Shown here piece after piece: positions 20,491 through 28,047 of a stretch of 64,000 nt of DNA. Origin of the DNA: Bacteroides salyersiae WAL 10018 = DSM 18765 = JCM 12988 (GTDB taxonomy: Bacteria; Bacteroidota; Bacteroidia; Bacteroidales; Bacteroidaceae); the NCBI RefSeq assembly GCF_000381365.1, contig NZ_KB905466.1:1052693-1116692 (forward strand), in the 5' to 3' direction. Under the pieces are notes generated by a model, which saw only the letters and a program-made list of their open reading frames with translations, made no database searches and was not told the DNA's origin. The position numbers and the translations under genes are program-made. How positions within the stretch are numbered: position 1 is the stretch's first letter; each line of letters opens with the position of its first letter.

Positions 20491-20588
20491 GCACCAATAT
20501 GCTAATATGCCAATATGCCAATTGGGCTGCGGCCTGTTTTTTTCGATCTGCGCAGCCCAATTGGCATATTGACATATTGACACATTAA
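20491..20588. repeat. Word-repeat hairpin with GCTGCG core (menG-aroE gap)
   Basis: The left arm repeats CCAATATGC words and ends CCAATTGGGCTGCG; the right arm GCGCAGCCCAATTGG is followed by CATATTGACATATTG words. The loop contains a T-run. It is the most complete example of the dispersed repeat class and is likely to form a very stable stem. Confidence 0.65.
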
Positions 20589-20603
20589 ATAATTATTATC
20601 AAT

Positions 20604-21347
20604 ATGCAGAAATATGGTTTAATCGGTTATCCGCTAAAACATTCGTTCTCTATCGGTTATTTCAACGAAAAATTCCATTCGGAAGGAATAGATGCGGAAT
20701 ACGTCAATTTCGAAATTCCAAGCATCAATGACTTTATGGAAGTTATTGAAGAAAATCCGAACTTATGCGGACTAAACGTTACGATACCCTACAAAGAACA
20801 GGTAATTCCATTTCTGGATTCATTAGATCCGGATACTGCCAAAATAGGTGCGGTAAACGTTATTAAGATTATTCGCCAGCCCAAAGGAAAGGTAAAATTA
20901 GTCGGCTACAATTCGGATATTATCGGTTTTACCCAATCGATACAACCATTATTATTGCCGTCACACAAAAAAGCTCTGATTTTAGGTACGGGCGGGGCTT
21001 CCAAAGCTGTTTTTCATGGGCTCAAAAATTTAGGAATCGAAGGGGTATTTGTTTCCCGTACACACAAGCCGGGAATGTTGACCTATGAAGAACTAACCCC
21101 GGAAATAATGACCGAATACACGGTGATTGTCAACTGTACGCCGGTAGGAATGTATCCGAAAGTCGATTTCTGCCCCGACATACCTTACGAACAACTTACA
21201 CCAAACCATTTACTTTATGATTTGTTGTATAACCCAAACGTCACTCTTTTCATGAAAAAAGGGGAAGAGCGTGGCGCCATCACCAAAAACGGATTGGAAA
21301 TGCTTCTCCTACAAGCATTCGCCGCATGGGAAATATGGAATAAATAA
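20604..21347 (+). CDS. aroE: Shikimate dehydrogenase
   Basis: AroE reduces 3-dehydroshikimate to shikimate with NADPH in aromatic amino acid synthesis. The 247-residue sequence has the shikimate-binding KHSFSIGYFNEKF (residues about 13-25), the catalytic lysine in NVTIPYKEQV (about 59-68), the dinucleotide-binding LGTGGASKAVFHGL (about 127-140) and NCTPVGMYP. The domains are in normal order and complete. It is followed after 8 bases by a hydrolase gene, so the two form an operon. Confidence 0.95.
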   Translation: MQKYGLIGYPLKHSFSIGYFNEKFHSEGIDAEYVNFEIPSINDFMEVIEENPNLCGLNVTIPYKEQVIPFLDSLDPDTAKIGAVNVIKIIRQPKGKVKLVGYNSDIIGFTQSIQPLLLPSHKKALILGTGGASKAVFHGLKNLGIEGVFVSRTHKPGMLTYEELTPEIMTEYTVIVNCTPVGMYPKVDFCPDIPYEQLTPNHLLYDLLYNPNVTLFMKKGEERGAITKNGLEMLLLQAFAAWEIWNK

Positions 21348-21355
21348 CACAGAAG

Positions 21356-22318
21356 ATGGAGAAAGGATTTAAAAGAGGCTGGATATTGGGAGGCATCATC
21401 TTACTGGTGATACTGACCGGTTGCATGATCGGAGGAAGTTATTATATGCTCAACTTCTCACTGACTCCGAATGCCAGGATACGTGCCAAAGATGCAGATT
21501 CCTATAGGTATCTATATGCCAATTATCCTTTTCTGCGCCCTTGGGTAGACAGTCTCAATCAAGTAAATGCCTTGAAAGACACTTTTATTTTGAACCCGGA
21601 AGGCATACGACTGCATGCCTACTATATTGCAGCTCCAAAACCTACCCCAAAAACAGCAGTCATTGTGCACGGTTATACTGACAATGCGATAAGCATGTTT
21701 ATGATTGGATATCTGTATAGTCACGATTTACAGTTCAACATCCTTTTACCTGATTTACAGCATCATGGAGAAAGCGAAGGTCCTGCTATACAAATGGGAT
21801 GGAAAGATCGTCTCGATGTAATGCAATGGATGCACGTAGCCAATCAGATTTACGGTGACAGTACCCGAATGGTAGTTCATGGCATCTCTATGGGAGGTGC
21901 TACCACCATGATGGTGGCCGGAGAAGAACAACCGGAATTCGTTAAATGCTTTGTGGAAGACTGCGGATATACCAGTGTATGGGACGAATTTTCACACGAA
22001 CTGAAATTGGCTTTTCACTTGCCTAAATTCCCGCTGATGTACACAACAAGTTGGCTGTGCGAACAAAAGTACGGATGGAATTTCAAAGAAGCCTCTTCGC
22101 TAAAACAAGTTGAAAAGGCAGACCTTCCCATGTTCTTCATACATGGTGATAAAGACACCTACGTGCCAACCTGGATGGTTTACCCTCTCTACGAAGCTAA
22201 ACCGGATCCCAAAGAATTATGGATCGTTCCGGGAGCAAAGCATGCCGTATCTTATAAAGAAAATAAAACAGAATATACCAACCGTGTAAAGAACTTCGTC
22301 GACAAGTATATCGAATAA
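21356..22318 (+). CDS. Membrane-anchored alpha/beta hydrolase
   Basis: A 320-residue serine hydrolase. An N-terminal hydrophobic helix (about 9-30, GWILGGIILLVILTGCMIGG) anchors it. The catalytic triad is readable: nucleophile in HGISMGGATT, Asp in FIHGDKDTYVP and His in PGAKHAVSY; VIVHGYTDNAIS forms the oxyanion loop. Members act as esterases or peptidases, and the substrate is unknown. It follows aroE by 8 bases and ends 43 bases before the TPM gene, which has its own promoter. Confidence 0.87.
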   Translation: MEKGFKRGWILGGIILLVILTGCMIGGSYYMLNFSLTPNARIRAKDADSYRYLYANYPFLRPWVDSLNQVNALKDTFILNPEGIRLHAYYIAAPKPTPKTAVIVHGYTDNAISMFMIGYLYSHDLQFNILLPDLQHHGESEGPAIQMGWKDRLDVMQWMHVANQIYGDSTRMVVHGISMGGATTMMVAGEEQPEFVKCFVEDCGYTSVWDEFSHELKLAFHLPKFPLMYTTSWLCEQKYGWNFKEASSLKQVEKADLPMFFIHGDKDTYVPTWMVYPLYEAKPDPKELWIVPGAKHAVSYKENKTEYTNRVKNFVDKYIE

Positions 22319-22332
22319 AAGATAAAAGTAGC

Positions 22333-22340
22333 TATATTTG
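22333..22340 (+). promoter_or_regulatory. Bacteroides -7 box for the TPM gene
   Basis: TATATTTG 22 bases before the ATG at 22362. Confidence 0.55.
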
Positions 22341-22361
22341 TGGACGATAACGAAAACTATT

Positions 22362-23282
22362 ATGAAACAAATACTCACTTTTATACTGCTCACATTTCTC
22401 TGCCTGCCTTCGCAAGCGCAGGAAAAGATATATACCGTAGACAATATTCCGAAAGTACATCTGCAAAACAAACTCCGGTATGTGTGCAATCCAGCCGATA
22501 TTTTGTCGCAGGCAGCCTGTGACAGCATCGACCGTATGCTCTATAATCTGGAAGAAAAAACCGGGATAGAAACAGTCGTTGCCGTAGTTCCTTCCATCGG
22601 ACAAGAGGATTGCTTTGATTTCGCCCATCAACTGCTCAACCAATGGGGTGTAGGCAAAAAAGGGAAAAATAACGGTCTGGTAATTCTCTTGGTAACCGAT
22701 CAACGTTGTATTCAGTTCTATACCGGATATGGGCTTGAAGGCGATTTGCCCGATGCCATCTGTAAACGGATACAAACAAAGAACATGATTCCATTCTTGA
22801 AAACAGGTAATTGGGATGCAGGAATGGTAAGCGGTATACGTGCCGTATGCCAGCGTCTGGACGGATCGATGGTAAATGACGCTGTCAACGACGAAGAAGA
22901 TATTTCATGGTCGATGATCTTGTTGGCTGTCGTCGGTTTTATGGGAGTAGCATCTATTATCAGTATTATAGCAGTGAGAGCAGCCACTCGCTGTCCTCAA
23001 TGCGGCAAGCACAAGTTGCAGCGCACCGGTAGCAGAGTCGTTTCCAAACGTAATGGAGTAAAAACAGAAGACATCACGTATACTTGCCGGAACTGCGGAC
23101 ATACTATAGTGCGCCGGCAGCAAACGTATGATGACGACTATCATGGACGTGGCGGCAGAGGTGGTGGAGGACCGTTCATCGGCGGTTTCGGTGGTGGAAG
23201 CTTCGGAGGCGGCGGTGGCTTCAGCGGTGGCAGTTTCGGAGGCGGTATGGGCGGAGGCGGTGGAGCCGGTTCACGTTTCTAA
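22362..23282 (+). CDS. TPM-domain membrane protein with zinc ribbon and glycine-rich tail
   Basis: A 306-residue protein. A signal peptide (MKQILTFILLTFLCLPSQAQ) is followed by a TPM/TLP18.3-Psb32 domain (about 25-170, with TGIETVVAVVPSIG and YTGYGLEGDLPDAIC), a transmembrane helix (about 185-205), a zinc ribbon (CPQCGKHKLQ ... TCRNCGH) and a C-terminal run of glycine with F, S and R (about 260-306). TPM proteins are commonly paired with LemA, as here, and their joint role is unsettled. The ATG at 22362 starts the signal peptide and sits 22 bases after a -7 box. The gap to lemA was about 91 bases before a transposon inserted in it. Confidence 0.9.
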   Translation: MKQILTFILLTFLCLPSQAQEKIYTVDNIPKVHLQNKLRYVCNPADILSQAACDSIDRMLYNLEEKTGIETVVAVVPSIGQEDCFDFAHQLLNQWGVGKKGKNNGLVILLVTDQRCIQFYTGYGLEGDLPDAICKRIQTKNMIPFLKTGNWDAGMVSGIRAVCQRLDGSMVNDAVNDEEDISWSMILLAVVGFMGVASIISIIAVRAATRCPQCGKHKLQRTGSRVVSKRNGVKTEDITYTCRNCGHTIVRRQQTYDDDYHGRGGRGGGGPFIGGFGGGSFGGGGGFSGGSFGGGMGGGGGAGSRF

Positions 23283-23358
23283 GTGCCTCCGATACGGAAT
23301 GAAACGCCTCTGAAAACAAAAAGAAATGTCAGAAAAAACAAGACTATAAATAATAATT

Positions 23359-23366
23359 TAAAATAA
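23359..23366. repeat. Left copy of the 8-bp target-site duplication (TAAAATAA)
   Basis: Identical to 25993-26000 at the other end of the transposon. Confidence 0.85.
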
Positions 23367-23438
23367 GGGAATTATATACTTTATAACCTATAATTCATAA
23401 TTGAGTAACCTTGGGAATTTTCTTGAGGTTATTTTTTT
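23367..23438. repeat. Left terminal inverted repeat (72 bp)
   Basis: A perfect reverse complement of 25921-25992. It begins GGGAATTATATAC and ends in a T-run. Inside it, AACCTTGGGAA and TTCTTGAGGTT form a partial dyad. Confidence 0.92.
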
Positions 23439-23468
23439 ACAAAGTTATTAATAGAAACTTTTACAGAT

Positions 23469-23873
23469 ATGAATGAAACCATAATTAAAATCAAAATTTT
23501 AGATGATGGCAGTAATGATGCTACCATTATTGTGACAGGCGAACGAAACCGGACTTTTATGTTTGAAGAAGAATTTGCGTACGCGGATAAAGAAAAGCCT
23601 ATTTTGAGATTGCATTATTTAAAGCAACGTGCTTTAAAATATCCGGAATTGTGTGGAAAACTAAGTATTGTTTGTATACGCAAAATATTAAACGGACTTT
23701 CTTTGAAAAGTAAGTCCGCAGGAATACCCGATTATAGAACGATTGAAAAACCCGCTGTTAATCAAAAGAAATGTGGTTATAAAGGCGGAAGTTGTAAAGA
23801 TACAACGTGCGATGGAACTCAAAAGAAAGGGTGTCTATTAGACCAAGTGGCTAATATCAAAGTTAGCGATTGA
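23469..23873 (+). CDS. Transposon passenger: 134-residue protein with Cys-rich C-terminus
   Basis: I do not recognise this protein. The N-terminal two thirds are mixed alpha/beta (IIKIKILDDGSNDATIIVTGE, PILRLHYLKQRALKYPELC). The C-terminus carries a cluster CGYKGGSCKDTTCDGTQKKGC (residues about 105-125), four cysteines that could bind a metal or iron-sulfur cluster. There is no signal peptide. Its 3' end overlaps the end of the convergent zinc-ribbon gene by 11 bases. It reads inward from the left terminal repeat and starts 30 bases after it, so its promoter may lie in the repeat. Confidence 0.7.
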   Translation: MNETIIKIKILDDGSNDATIIVTGERNRTFMFEEEFAYADKEKPILRLHYLKQRALKYPELCGKLSIVCIRKILNGLSLKSKSAGIPDYRTIEKPAVNQKKCGYKGGSCKDTTCDGTQKKGCLLDQVANIKVSD

Positions 23874-24099
23874 GCCTACTCTTCAGTTCGTTAATCTGTT
23901 TTTCTAAATCATTTATTCTTTCCTCTAACAAATAACCAAGTTTTTGTATGGAATTAGGTACATTTTCAAAAGTAGTTACACCCATTGAGTTTCCACAAGT
24001 TTTACACTGTATAGAAACGAATGGATAATTACAATTATCAATATCTATATTTTGTAGAACAAATTTTGTTCCTTTACATTTTGGACATATCTGTGTCAT
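23863..24099 (-). CDS. Transposon passenger: zinc-ribbon plus coiled-coil small protein
   Basis: 78 residues. The first 40 form a zinc ribbon with two CxxC pairs (ICPKCKGTKFV and IQCKTCGNSMG). The last 30 (NSIQKLGYLLEERINDLEKQINELKSRL) have leucine heptads typical of a dimeric coiled coil. Such small zinc-ribbon coiled-coil proteins could bind nucleic acid or a protein partner; no function is known. A TATCTTTG box on the same strand (24122-24129) gives a leader of about 16 bases and supports the start. It converges on the Cys-rich passenger gene with overlapping ends. Confidence 0.7.
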   Translation of the reverse strand: MTQICPKCKGTKFVLQNIDIDNCNYPFVSIQCKTCGNSMGVTTFENVPNSIQKLGYLLEERINDLEKQINELKSRLNR

Positions 24100-24121
24100 A
24101 ACTTACTGCCTTGATTCCTTG

Positions 24122-24149
24122 CAAAGATACAAATTTTTCCGTATATTTG
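24122..24149. promoter_or_regulatory. Divergent pair of -7 boxes inside the transposon
   Basis: TATCTTTG on the minus strand (24122-24129) faces the zinc-ribbon gene, and TATATTTG on the plus strand (24142-24149) faces the rightward frames. The two boxes are 12 bases apart, so polymerase binding on one side could affect the other. Confidence 0.5.
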
Positions 24150-24170
24150 CAACGTCCTGCGGGATAATTT

Positions 24171-24338
24171 ATGGAAATAATTAGAAAGTGCCTCACAACT
24201 CTAAGAATCGCCAATTCAATCAAAGTACAAACGGGGCACAGAGAACAGCTCATATTAAGTGGGCTGCTCATCTGTGTGTTTGTACAAGCGTTTGGCGATG
24301 CTTTCGGGTTTACACGGGTGGCAGTCCACTTTCTATAA
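24171..24338 (+). CDS. Possible 55-residue transposon protein
   Basis: The frame MEIIRKCLTTLRIANSIKVQ... ends at TAA 24336-24338 and lies 21 bases after a plus-strand -7 box. It has a basic N-terminus and one hydrophobic stretch (LILSGLLICVFVQAFGDAFGF) that could be a membrane helix. I do not recognise it. The short length and lack of comparison make it uncertain; a small RNA from the same promoter is the main alternative. Confidence 0.3.
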   Translation: MEIIRKCLTTLRIANSIKVQTGHREQLILSGLLICVFVQAFGDAFGFTRVAVHFL

Positions 24339-24396
24339 ATAACATTGTTAACTTCTCTTATAGTCTGCCCGTAGAGAAAACTCGAAAAAATCGCCT

Positions 24397-24654
24397 ATGG
24401 AAGTATTAGTAATTTTAATTGGTCTTTTGTTTGCGTTGGGAATTGCTATTGCGGCGGCTGCATTAGCATCCCGAAAAAATCGCAATCCTGTGAATTGGTT
24501 CTTTGTGTCTTGTTTTTGGGGTATTATAGGATTGATTGTATTAGCATGCTCTGAGAAATTAAACAAAGAAGAATATGAAAGTGACACGCTCGTTACAGTG
24601 ATGTGGCTTATCTTACTTATACCGTTTTCGTTATTGATTATTTTATCATTATAA
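24397..24654 (+). CDS. Transposon passenger: small membrane protein
   Basis: 85 residues, mostly hydrophobic: helices at about 2-24 (VLVILIGLLFALGIAIAAAALA), 33-52 (WFFVSCFWGIIGLIVLAC) and 65-85 (TVMWLILLIPFSLLIIL), separated by short charged loops (SRKNRNPVN, EKLNKEEYESD). It is likely to be a three-helix inner-membrane protein. I know no family for it. It points toward the transposase, whose gene is on the other strand. Confidence 0.6.
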   Translation: MEVLVILIGLLFALGIAIAAAALASRKNRNPVNWFFVSCFWGIIGLIVLACSEKLNKEEYESDTLVTVMWLILLIPFSLLIILSL

Positions 24655-24697
24655 CAATTGGGAAAGAAAATATTACGTAATGAGGGCAGGATTTTTT

Positions 24698-24856
24698 TTA
24701 TTTCCTGCCTTTATTGTTCTTCTTAGGACGATAATTTATCATCAAGCTTACGGCTTCCTCAAAAGAAGTCGGTTTCTTATGCACTCTTTTGGGATTTTCG
24801 TCAGTATTCGATATTCGCTTCATATCGTTTACTGTCAATTCTTTCTTTTTATTCAT
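24698..24856 (-). CDS. Small basic protein coupled to the transposase
   Basis: 52 residues, starting MNKKKELTVNDMKRISN. Its ATG overlaps the transposase stop codon (ATGA), so translation is probably coupled. The protein is lysine-rich with a helix-forming middle (TSFEEAVSLMINYR) and a basic tail (PKKNNKGRK). It could be a transposition accessory factor or a regulator, but this is inference. I do not recognise the family. A longer frame from 24898 is rejected because it would overlap the transposase by 46 bases. Confidence 0.55.
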   Translation of the reverse strand: MNKKKELTVNDMKRISNTDENPKRVHKKPTSFEEAVSLMINYRPKKNNKGRK

Positions 24857-25767
24857 TCCGTCAATGATTTGTAAGTGATATGATATTCTACGTTGCAAAG
24901 TAACAAATTAAATCGTTCCGTTTCATTCATTTTACGGGTATTGTAACGAAATACATATTCATTCATATATCTATGTAGGTGTTTACGACTCGTTTTATGA
25001 TAGATGCCAATTATGCTTCTTTTTACCGTAGCCCAAAAACTTTCAATACTATTAGTATAAGAGTCACCATCAACATACTGTCCTTTACCGTGGTCTACAA
25101 TATTGCGAACATAGATTCTACCTATCGTGTCATAACCACACCATTCATCGGTATATAACCTTGCGGAGCGTTTTACAGTTCTGAGAATAGGTACGGTAAG
25201 ACTCCTTTTGGAAGTATCATTTATTACCCTACATACCACTTTGCCACCCCTTTCGAGCATTCCCAGCACTGGAGTCTTATCTTTGAAACTTCTTCCTTGA
25301 GAGTTCTTTATCTTTTTGTTAGCATGCCTATTTTTATTCTTGCCACCAACGAACGTTTCGTCCAGTTCTACTCCGCCATCTAACTTATGATCGTTCTCAC
25401 AATAGAAGCATTCCCGAATACGATGTAACATATGCCAAGCCGTTTTCTGAGTTACTGAAATGTCTTTCGACAGTTGTATGGAAGATATTCCTTTCTTATG
25501 AGACGTTTCAAACCATATCGCCACAAACCACTTTATCAATGGCACTTTGCTCTTTTGAAATACCGTACCCGTTTTGACATTGAAGTTCAATCCTGTATTC
25601 TTACAACGGTATTTTCCGCCGCCATAGTTATATACCTTAGATGCTGGGTCATAGGGAGAAACTATGCCATTCTTCCATCTACATAATTCTAAATATTCAA
25701 TACAAGATTGTTCCGTAGGAAACGCTTGTAATAAATCGAATAAAGATTTGAATTCAAAAGTATTCAT
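24853..25767 (-). CDS. IS1595-family (ISXO2-like) transposase
   Basis: 304 residues from the ATG at 25767; a TTG two codons upstream is unlikely. The ISXO2-like DDE core is intact: VELDETFVGGKNK (first Asp), LYTDEWCGYDTI (second Asp) and YTNSIESFWATVKRSIIGIYH (the N and downstream K/E positions of this family's active site). The N-terminal zinc ribbon usual for the family looks degenerate: YRCKNTGLNFNVKTGTVF keeps one Cys, and the CRWKNGIVSPYDP region lacks the expected CPxC pair. A helix-turn-helix-like segment (LSKDISVTQKTAWHMLHRIRE) precedes the catalytic part. It acts on the 72-bp repeats at the element ends. Confidence 0.92.
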   Translation of the reverse strand: MNTFEFKSLFDLLQAFPTEQSCIEYLELCRWKNGIVSPYDPASKVYNYGGGKYRCKNTGLNFNVKTGTVFQKSKVPLIKWFVAIWFETSHKKGISSIQLSKDISVTQKTAWHMLHRIRECFYCENDHKLDGGVELDETFVGGKNKNRHANKKIKNSQGRSFKDKTPVLGMLERGGKVVCRVINDTSKRSLTVPILRTVKRSARLYTDEWCGYDTIGRIYVRNIVDHGKGQYVDGDSYTNSIESFWATVKRSIIGIYHKTSRKHLHRYMNEYVFRYNTRKMNETERFNLLLCNVEYHITYKSLTE

Positions 25768-25920
25768 ACCCAAACTTAAACTGGTTTGGTGTGATTAACT
25801 TTGGTGATTTTTTGGTTGTTGGTGCAACTGTCTAAATAAGGCGGCTTTTTTAGATGTAAAAACAAGATAGTTTGCTGATTTACAAAGAAATGTAATTTAG
25901 AATAGACACGCGCTAAATGC

Positions 25921-25992
25921 AAAAAAATAACCTCAAGAAAATTCCCAAGGTTACTCAATTATGAATTATAGGTTATAAAGTATATAATTCCC
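25921..25992. repeat. Right terminal inverted repeat (72 bp)
   Basis: A perfect reverse complement of 23367-23438. The repeat stops after the A-run at 25921; bases further inside differ. Confidence 0.92.
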
Positions 25993-26000
25993 TAAAATAA
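25993..26000. repeat. Right copy of the 8-bp target-site duplication (TAAAATAA)
   Basis: Identical to 23359-23366. The lemA ATG follows 8 bases later. Confidence 0.85.
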
Positions 26001-26007
26001 AAAGAAA

Positions 26008-26589
26008 ATGAAGAAATCGATTATTATCATTATTGCCGTAGTGGCGGTTATCGTTATATGGGCTGTGAGCATGTACAATGGCCTGGTTACTATGGACGAA
26101 AGTGTAAACAGCCAGTGGGCAAATGTGGAAACACAATACCAACGCCGTGCCGACCTTATCCCTAATCTGGTAAATACAGTAAAAGGATATGCGTCTCATG
26201 AGAAAGAAACGCTGGAAGGAGTAGTGGAAGCTCGTAGCAAGGCAACTCAAATGCAGGTAAACGCCAATGACCTGACTCCGGAGAAACTGGCAGAGTATCA
26301 GAAAGCACAAGGTGCAGTCACTTCCGCTTTAGGTAAGTTACTCGCTATCACCGAAAATTACCCGGATTTAAAAGCCAACCAGAATTTCCTCGAGCTTCAA
26401 GCACAATTGGAAGGAACGGAAAACCGTATCAACGTAGCCCGCACCAACTTTAACAATGCCGCACAGGCCTACAATACAGCAATTCGCCGTTTTCCAAAAA
26501 GTCTCTTTGCATCTATGTTCGGTTTTGACAAACATGCCTATTTTGAAGCAGCCGAAGGTACCGAAACCGCTCCAACGGTAAGTTTTTAA
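26008..26589 (+). CDS. lemA: LemA family protein
   Basis: A 193-residue LemA-family protein: an N-terminal membrane helix (about 4-22, SIIIIIAVVAVIVIWAVSMY), then the conserved helical bundle beginning NGLVTMDESVNSQWANVETQYQRRADLIPNLVNTVKGYA and ending NTAIRRFPKSLFASMFGF. The role is unclear; family members are usually encoded with a TPM-domain partner, here the gene at 22362-23282. The transposon ends only 15 bases before the ATG, so the native upstream region and any read-through from the TPM promoter are displaced by 2.6 kb. The coding sequence is intact. Confidence 0.93.
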   Translation: MKKSIIIIIAVVAVIVIWAVSMYNGLVTMDESVNSQWANVETQYQRRADLIPNLVNTVKGYASHEKETLEGVVEARSKATQMQVNANDLTPEKLAEYQKAQGAVTSALGKLLAITENYPDLKANQNFLELQAQLEGTENRINVARTNFNNAAQAYNTAIRRFPKSLFASMFGFDKHAYFEAAEGTETAPTVSF

Positions 26590-26623
26590 ATAAAACTCTT
26601 TCAGTCGAACTCATGCTAAAATG

Positions 26624-26654
26624 TTGGCTATACGGAAAAAAAACAGTACTTTTG
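26624..26654 (+). promoter_or_regulatory. Bacteroides promoter for purM
   Basis: A -33 TTG (26624-26626), 20 bases, then TACTTTTG (26647-26654), 26 bases before the ATG at 26681. Confidence 0.7.
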
Positions 26655-26680
26655 CCGCCGTATACAAAACCCAATAACTC

Positions 26681-27847
26681 ATGAGTAATCAACGATACAT
26701 GATGCGAGGTGTCAGCGCATCAAAAGAGGATGTGCACAATGCCATCAAAAACATAGACAAAGGTATTTTTCCGCAAGCTTTTTGTAAAATCATTCCCGAT
26801 ATTTTGGGTGGAGATCCGGAGTATTGTAATATTATGCATGCCGATGGTGCCGGAACAAAATCATCTCTGGCCTACATGTATTGGAAAGAGACAGGTGACC
26901 TGTCCGTATGGAAAGGTATCGCACAGGATGCATTGATTATGAATATCGACGACCTGTTGTGTGTAGGTGCCGTAGACAATATTCTCGTATCATCTACTAT
27001 CGGCCGTAATAAACTTCTTATTCCAGGTGAGGTTATCTCTGCCATTATCAACGGGACAGATGAATTATTGGCCGAACTTCGCGACATGGGAGTCGGTGTA
27101 TACGCCACCGGAGGTGAAACAGCCGATGTAGGCGATCTTGTACGTACAATTATCGTAGACAGTACTGTGACCTGCCGTATGAAACGTGCAGATGTCATCG
27201 ACAATGCCAATATCCGTCCGGGCGATGTGATTGTTGGTCTTGCTTCTTACGGACAAGCCACTTATGAAAAAGAATATAATGGCGGTATGGGAAGTAACGG
27301 ACTGACCAGCGCCCGTCATGATGTATTTGCCAAATATCTGGCGGAAAAATATCCCGAAAGCTATGATGCAGCCGTTCCGGAAGAACTCGTTTACTCCGGC
27401 GGATTAAAATTGACGGATGAAGTAGAAGGTTCACCGATCAATGCGGGTAAGCTGGTACTCTCTCCCACCCGCACATATGCTCCGGTAGTAAAGAAACTGC
27501 TGGATGCGCTACGTCCCGATATCCACGGTATGGTACACTGTTCGGGCGGCGCCCAAACCAAAGTGCTGCATTTCGTAGACAAAGTACGTGTAGTAAAAGA
27601 TAATCTTTTCCCCGTTCCTCCGTTGTTTAAGATCATCCAGGAACAGAGCGGCACAGACTGGGCGGAAATGTACAAGGTATTCAATATGGGACACCGTCTC
27701 GAAGTATACCTCTCACCCGAACATGCCGAAAAAGTGATTGCCATCAGCGAATCTTTCGGTATCCCCGCACAAATTGTAGGACGTATTGAAGAAAGCGATC
27801 AAAAAGAATTGATTATCAAAAGCGAATTCGGAGAATTTAAATATTAA
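26681..27847 (+). CDS. purM: Phosphoribosylformylglycinamidine cyclo-ligase (AIR synthase)
   Basis: PurM closes the imidazole ring (FGAM to AIR) with ATP in purine synthesis. The 388-residue protein has the AIRS N-terminal domain with MHADGAGTKSSLAYMYW, GIAQDALIMNIDDLLCVGA and ATGGETADVGDLV, and a C-terminal domain with GMVHCSGGAQTKVLHF and VFNMGHRLEVYLSPEHAEKVI. It is longer than the E. coli enzyme (about 345 residues), as is usual for the Bacteroidetes form. It has its own promoter and is followed by a long word-repeat region, so it is probably monocistronic. Confidence 0.93.
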   Translation: MSNQRYMMRGVSASKEDVHNAIKNIDKGIFPQAFCKIIPDILGGDPEYCNIMHADGAGTKSSLAYMYWKETGDLSVWKGIAQDALIMNIDDLLCVGAVDNILVSSTIGRNKLLIPGEVISAIINGTDELLAELRDMGVGVYATGGETADVGDLVRTIIVDSTVTCRMKRADVIDNANIRPGDVIVGLASYGQATYEKEYNGGMGSNGLTSARHDVFAKYLAEKYPESYDAAVPEELVYSGGLKLTDEVEGSPINAGKLVLSPTRTYAPVVKKLLDALRPDIHGMVHCSGGAQTKVLHFVDKVRVVKDNLFPVPPLFKIIQEQSGTDWAEMYKVFNMGHRLEVYLSPEHAEKVIAISESFGIPAQIVGRIEESDQKELIIKSEFGEFKY

Positions 27848-28020
27848 ATAATGTGCCAATAGGATAATGTGCCAATGTGCCAATTAGAGAATGAAAGAAT
27901 GAAGAAATTAAAGAATTAAAAAATTCAGCAAATTATTCAGTTAACACATTCCACATTATTTTAGTGCAGCCAATTGGCATATCGGCACATTAGCACATTG
28001 GCACATTATTTTATGGCACA
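27848..28020. repeat. Long word-repeat region (GTGCCAAT / GGCACATT words)
   Basis: AATGTGCCAATAGG-type words just after purM, GAATGAAGAAATTAAAG words in the middle, then GCAGCCAATTGGCATATCGGCACATTAGCACATT words complementary to the first set. The ends can pair over about 150 bases. Confidence 0.6.
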
Positions 28021-28047
28021 TTGTCCTTAATCAAATTAATAATTTTC

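Larger units (their letters stand above)
23367..25992. mobile_element. Complete 2,626-bp IS1595-family transposon with passenger genes
   Basis: The element is bounded by 72-bp perfect terminal inverted repeats and an 8-bp direct repeat TAAAATAA on both sides; 8 bp is the usual duplication for the IS1595 family. It encodes an intact ISXO2-like DDE transposase near the right end and five or six small frames of unknown function. It sits in the gap between the TPM gene and lemA and interrupts no frame. Perfect ends, a perfect duplication and an intact transposase point to recent insertion. IS1595 elements with passenger genes are known as a class; I do not recognise these passengers. Confidence 0.9.

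Noticed and set aside
23128..23313. 61-codon frame in the 3' end of the TPM gene
   Set aside because: It is another frame of the glycine-rich tail; valine, alanine and serine bias follow from GGN repeats.
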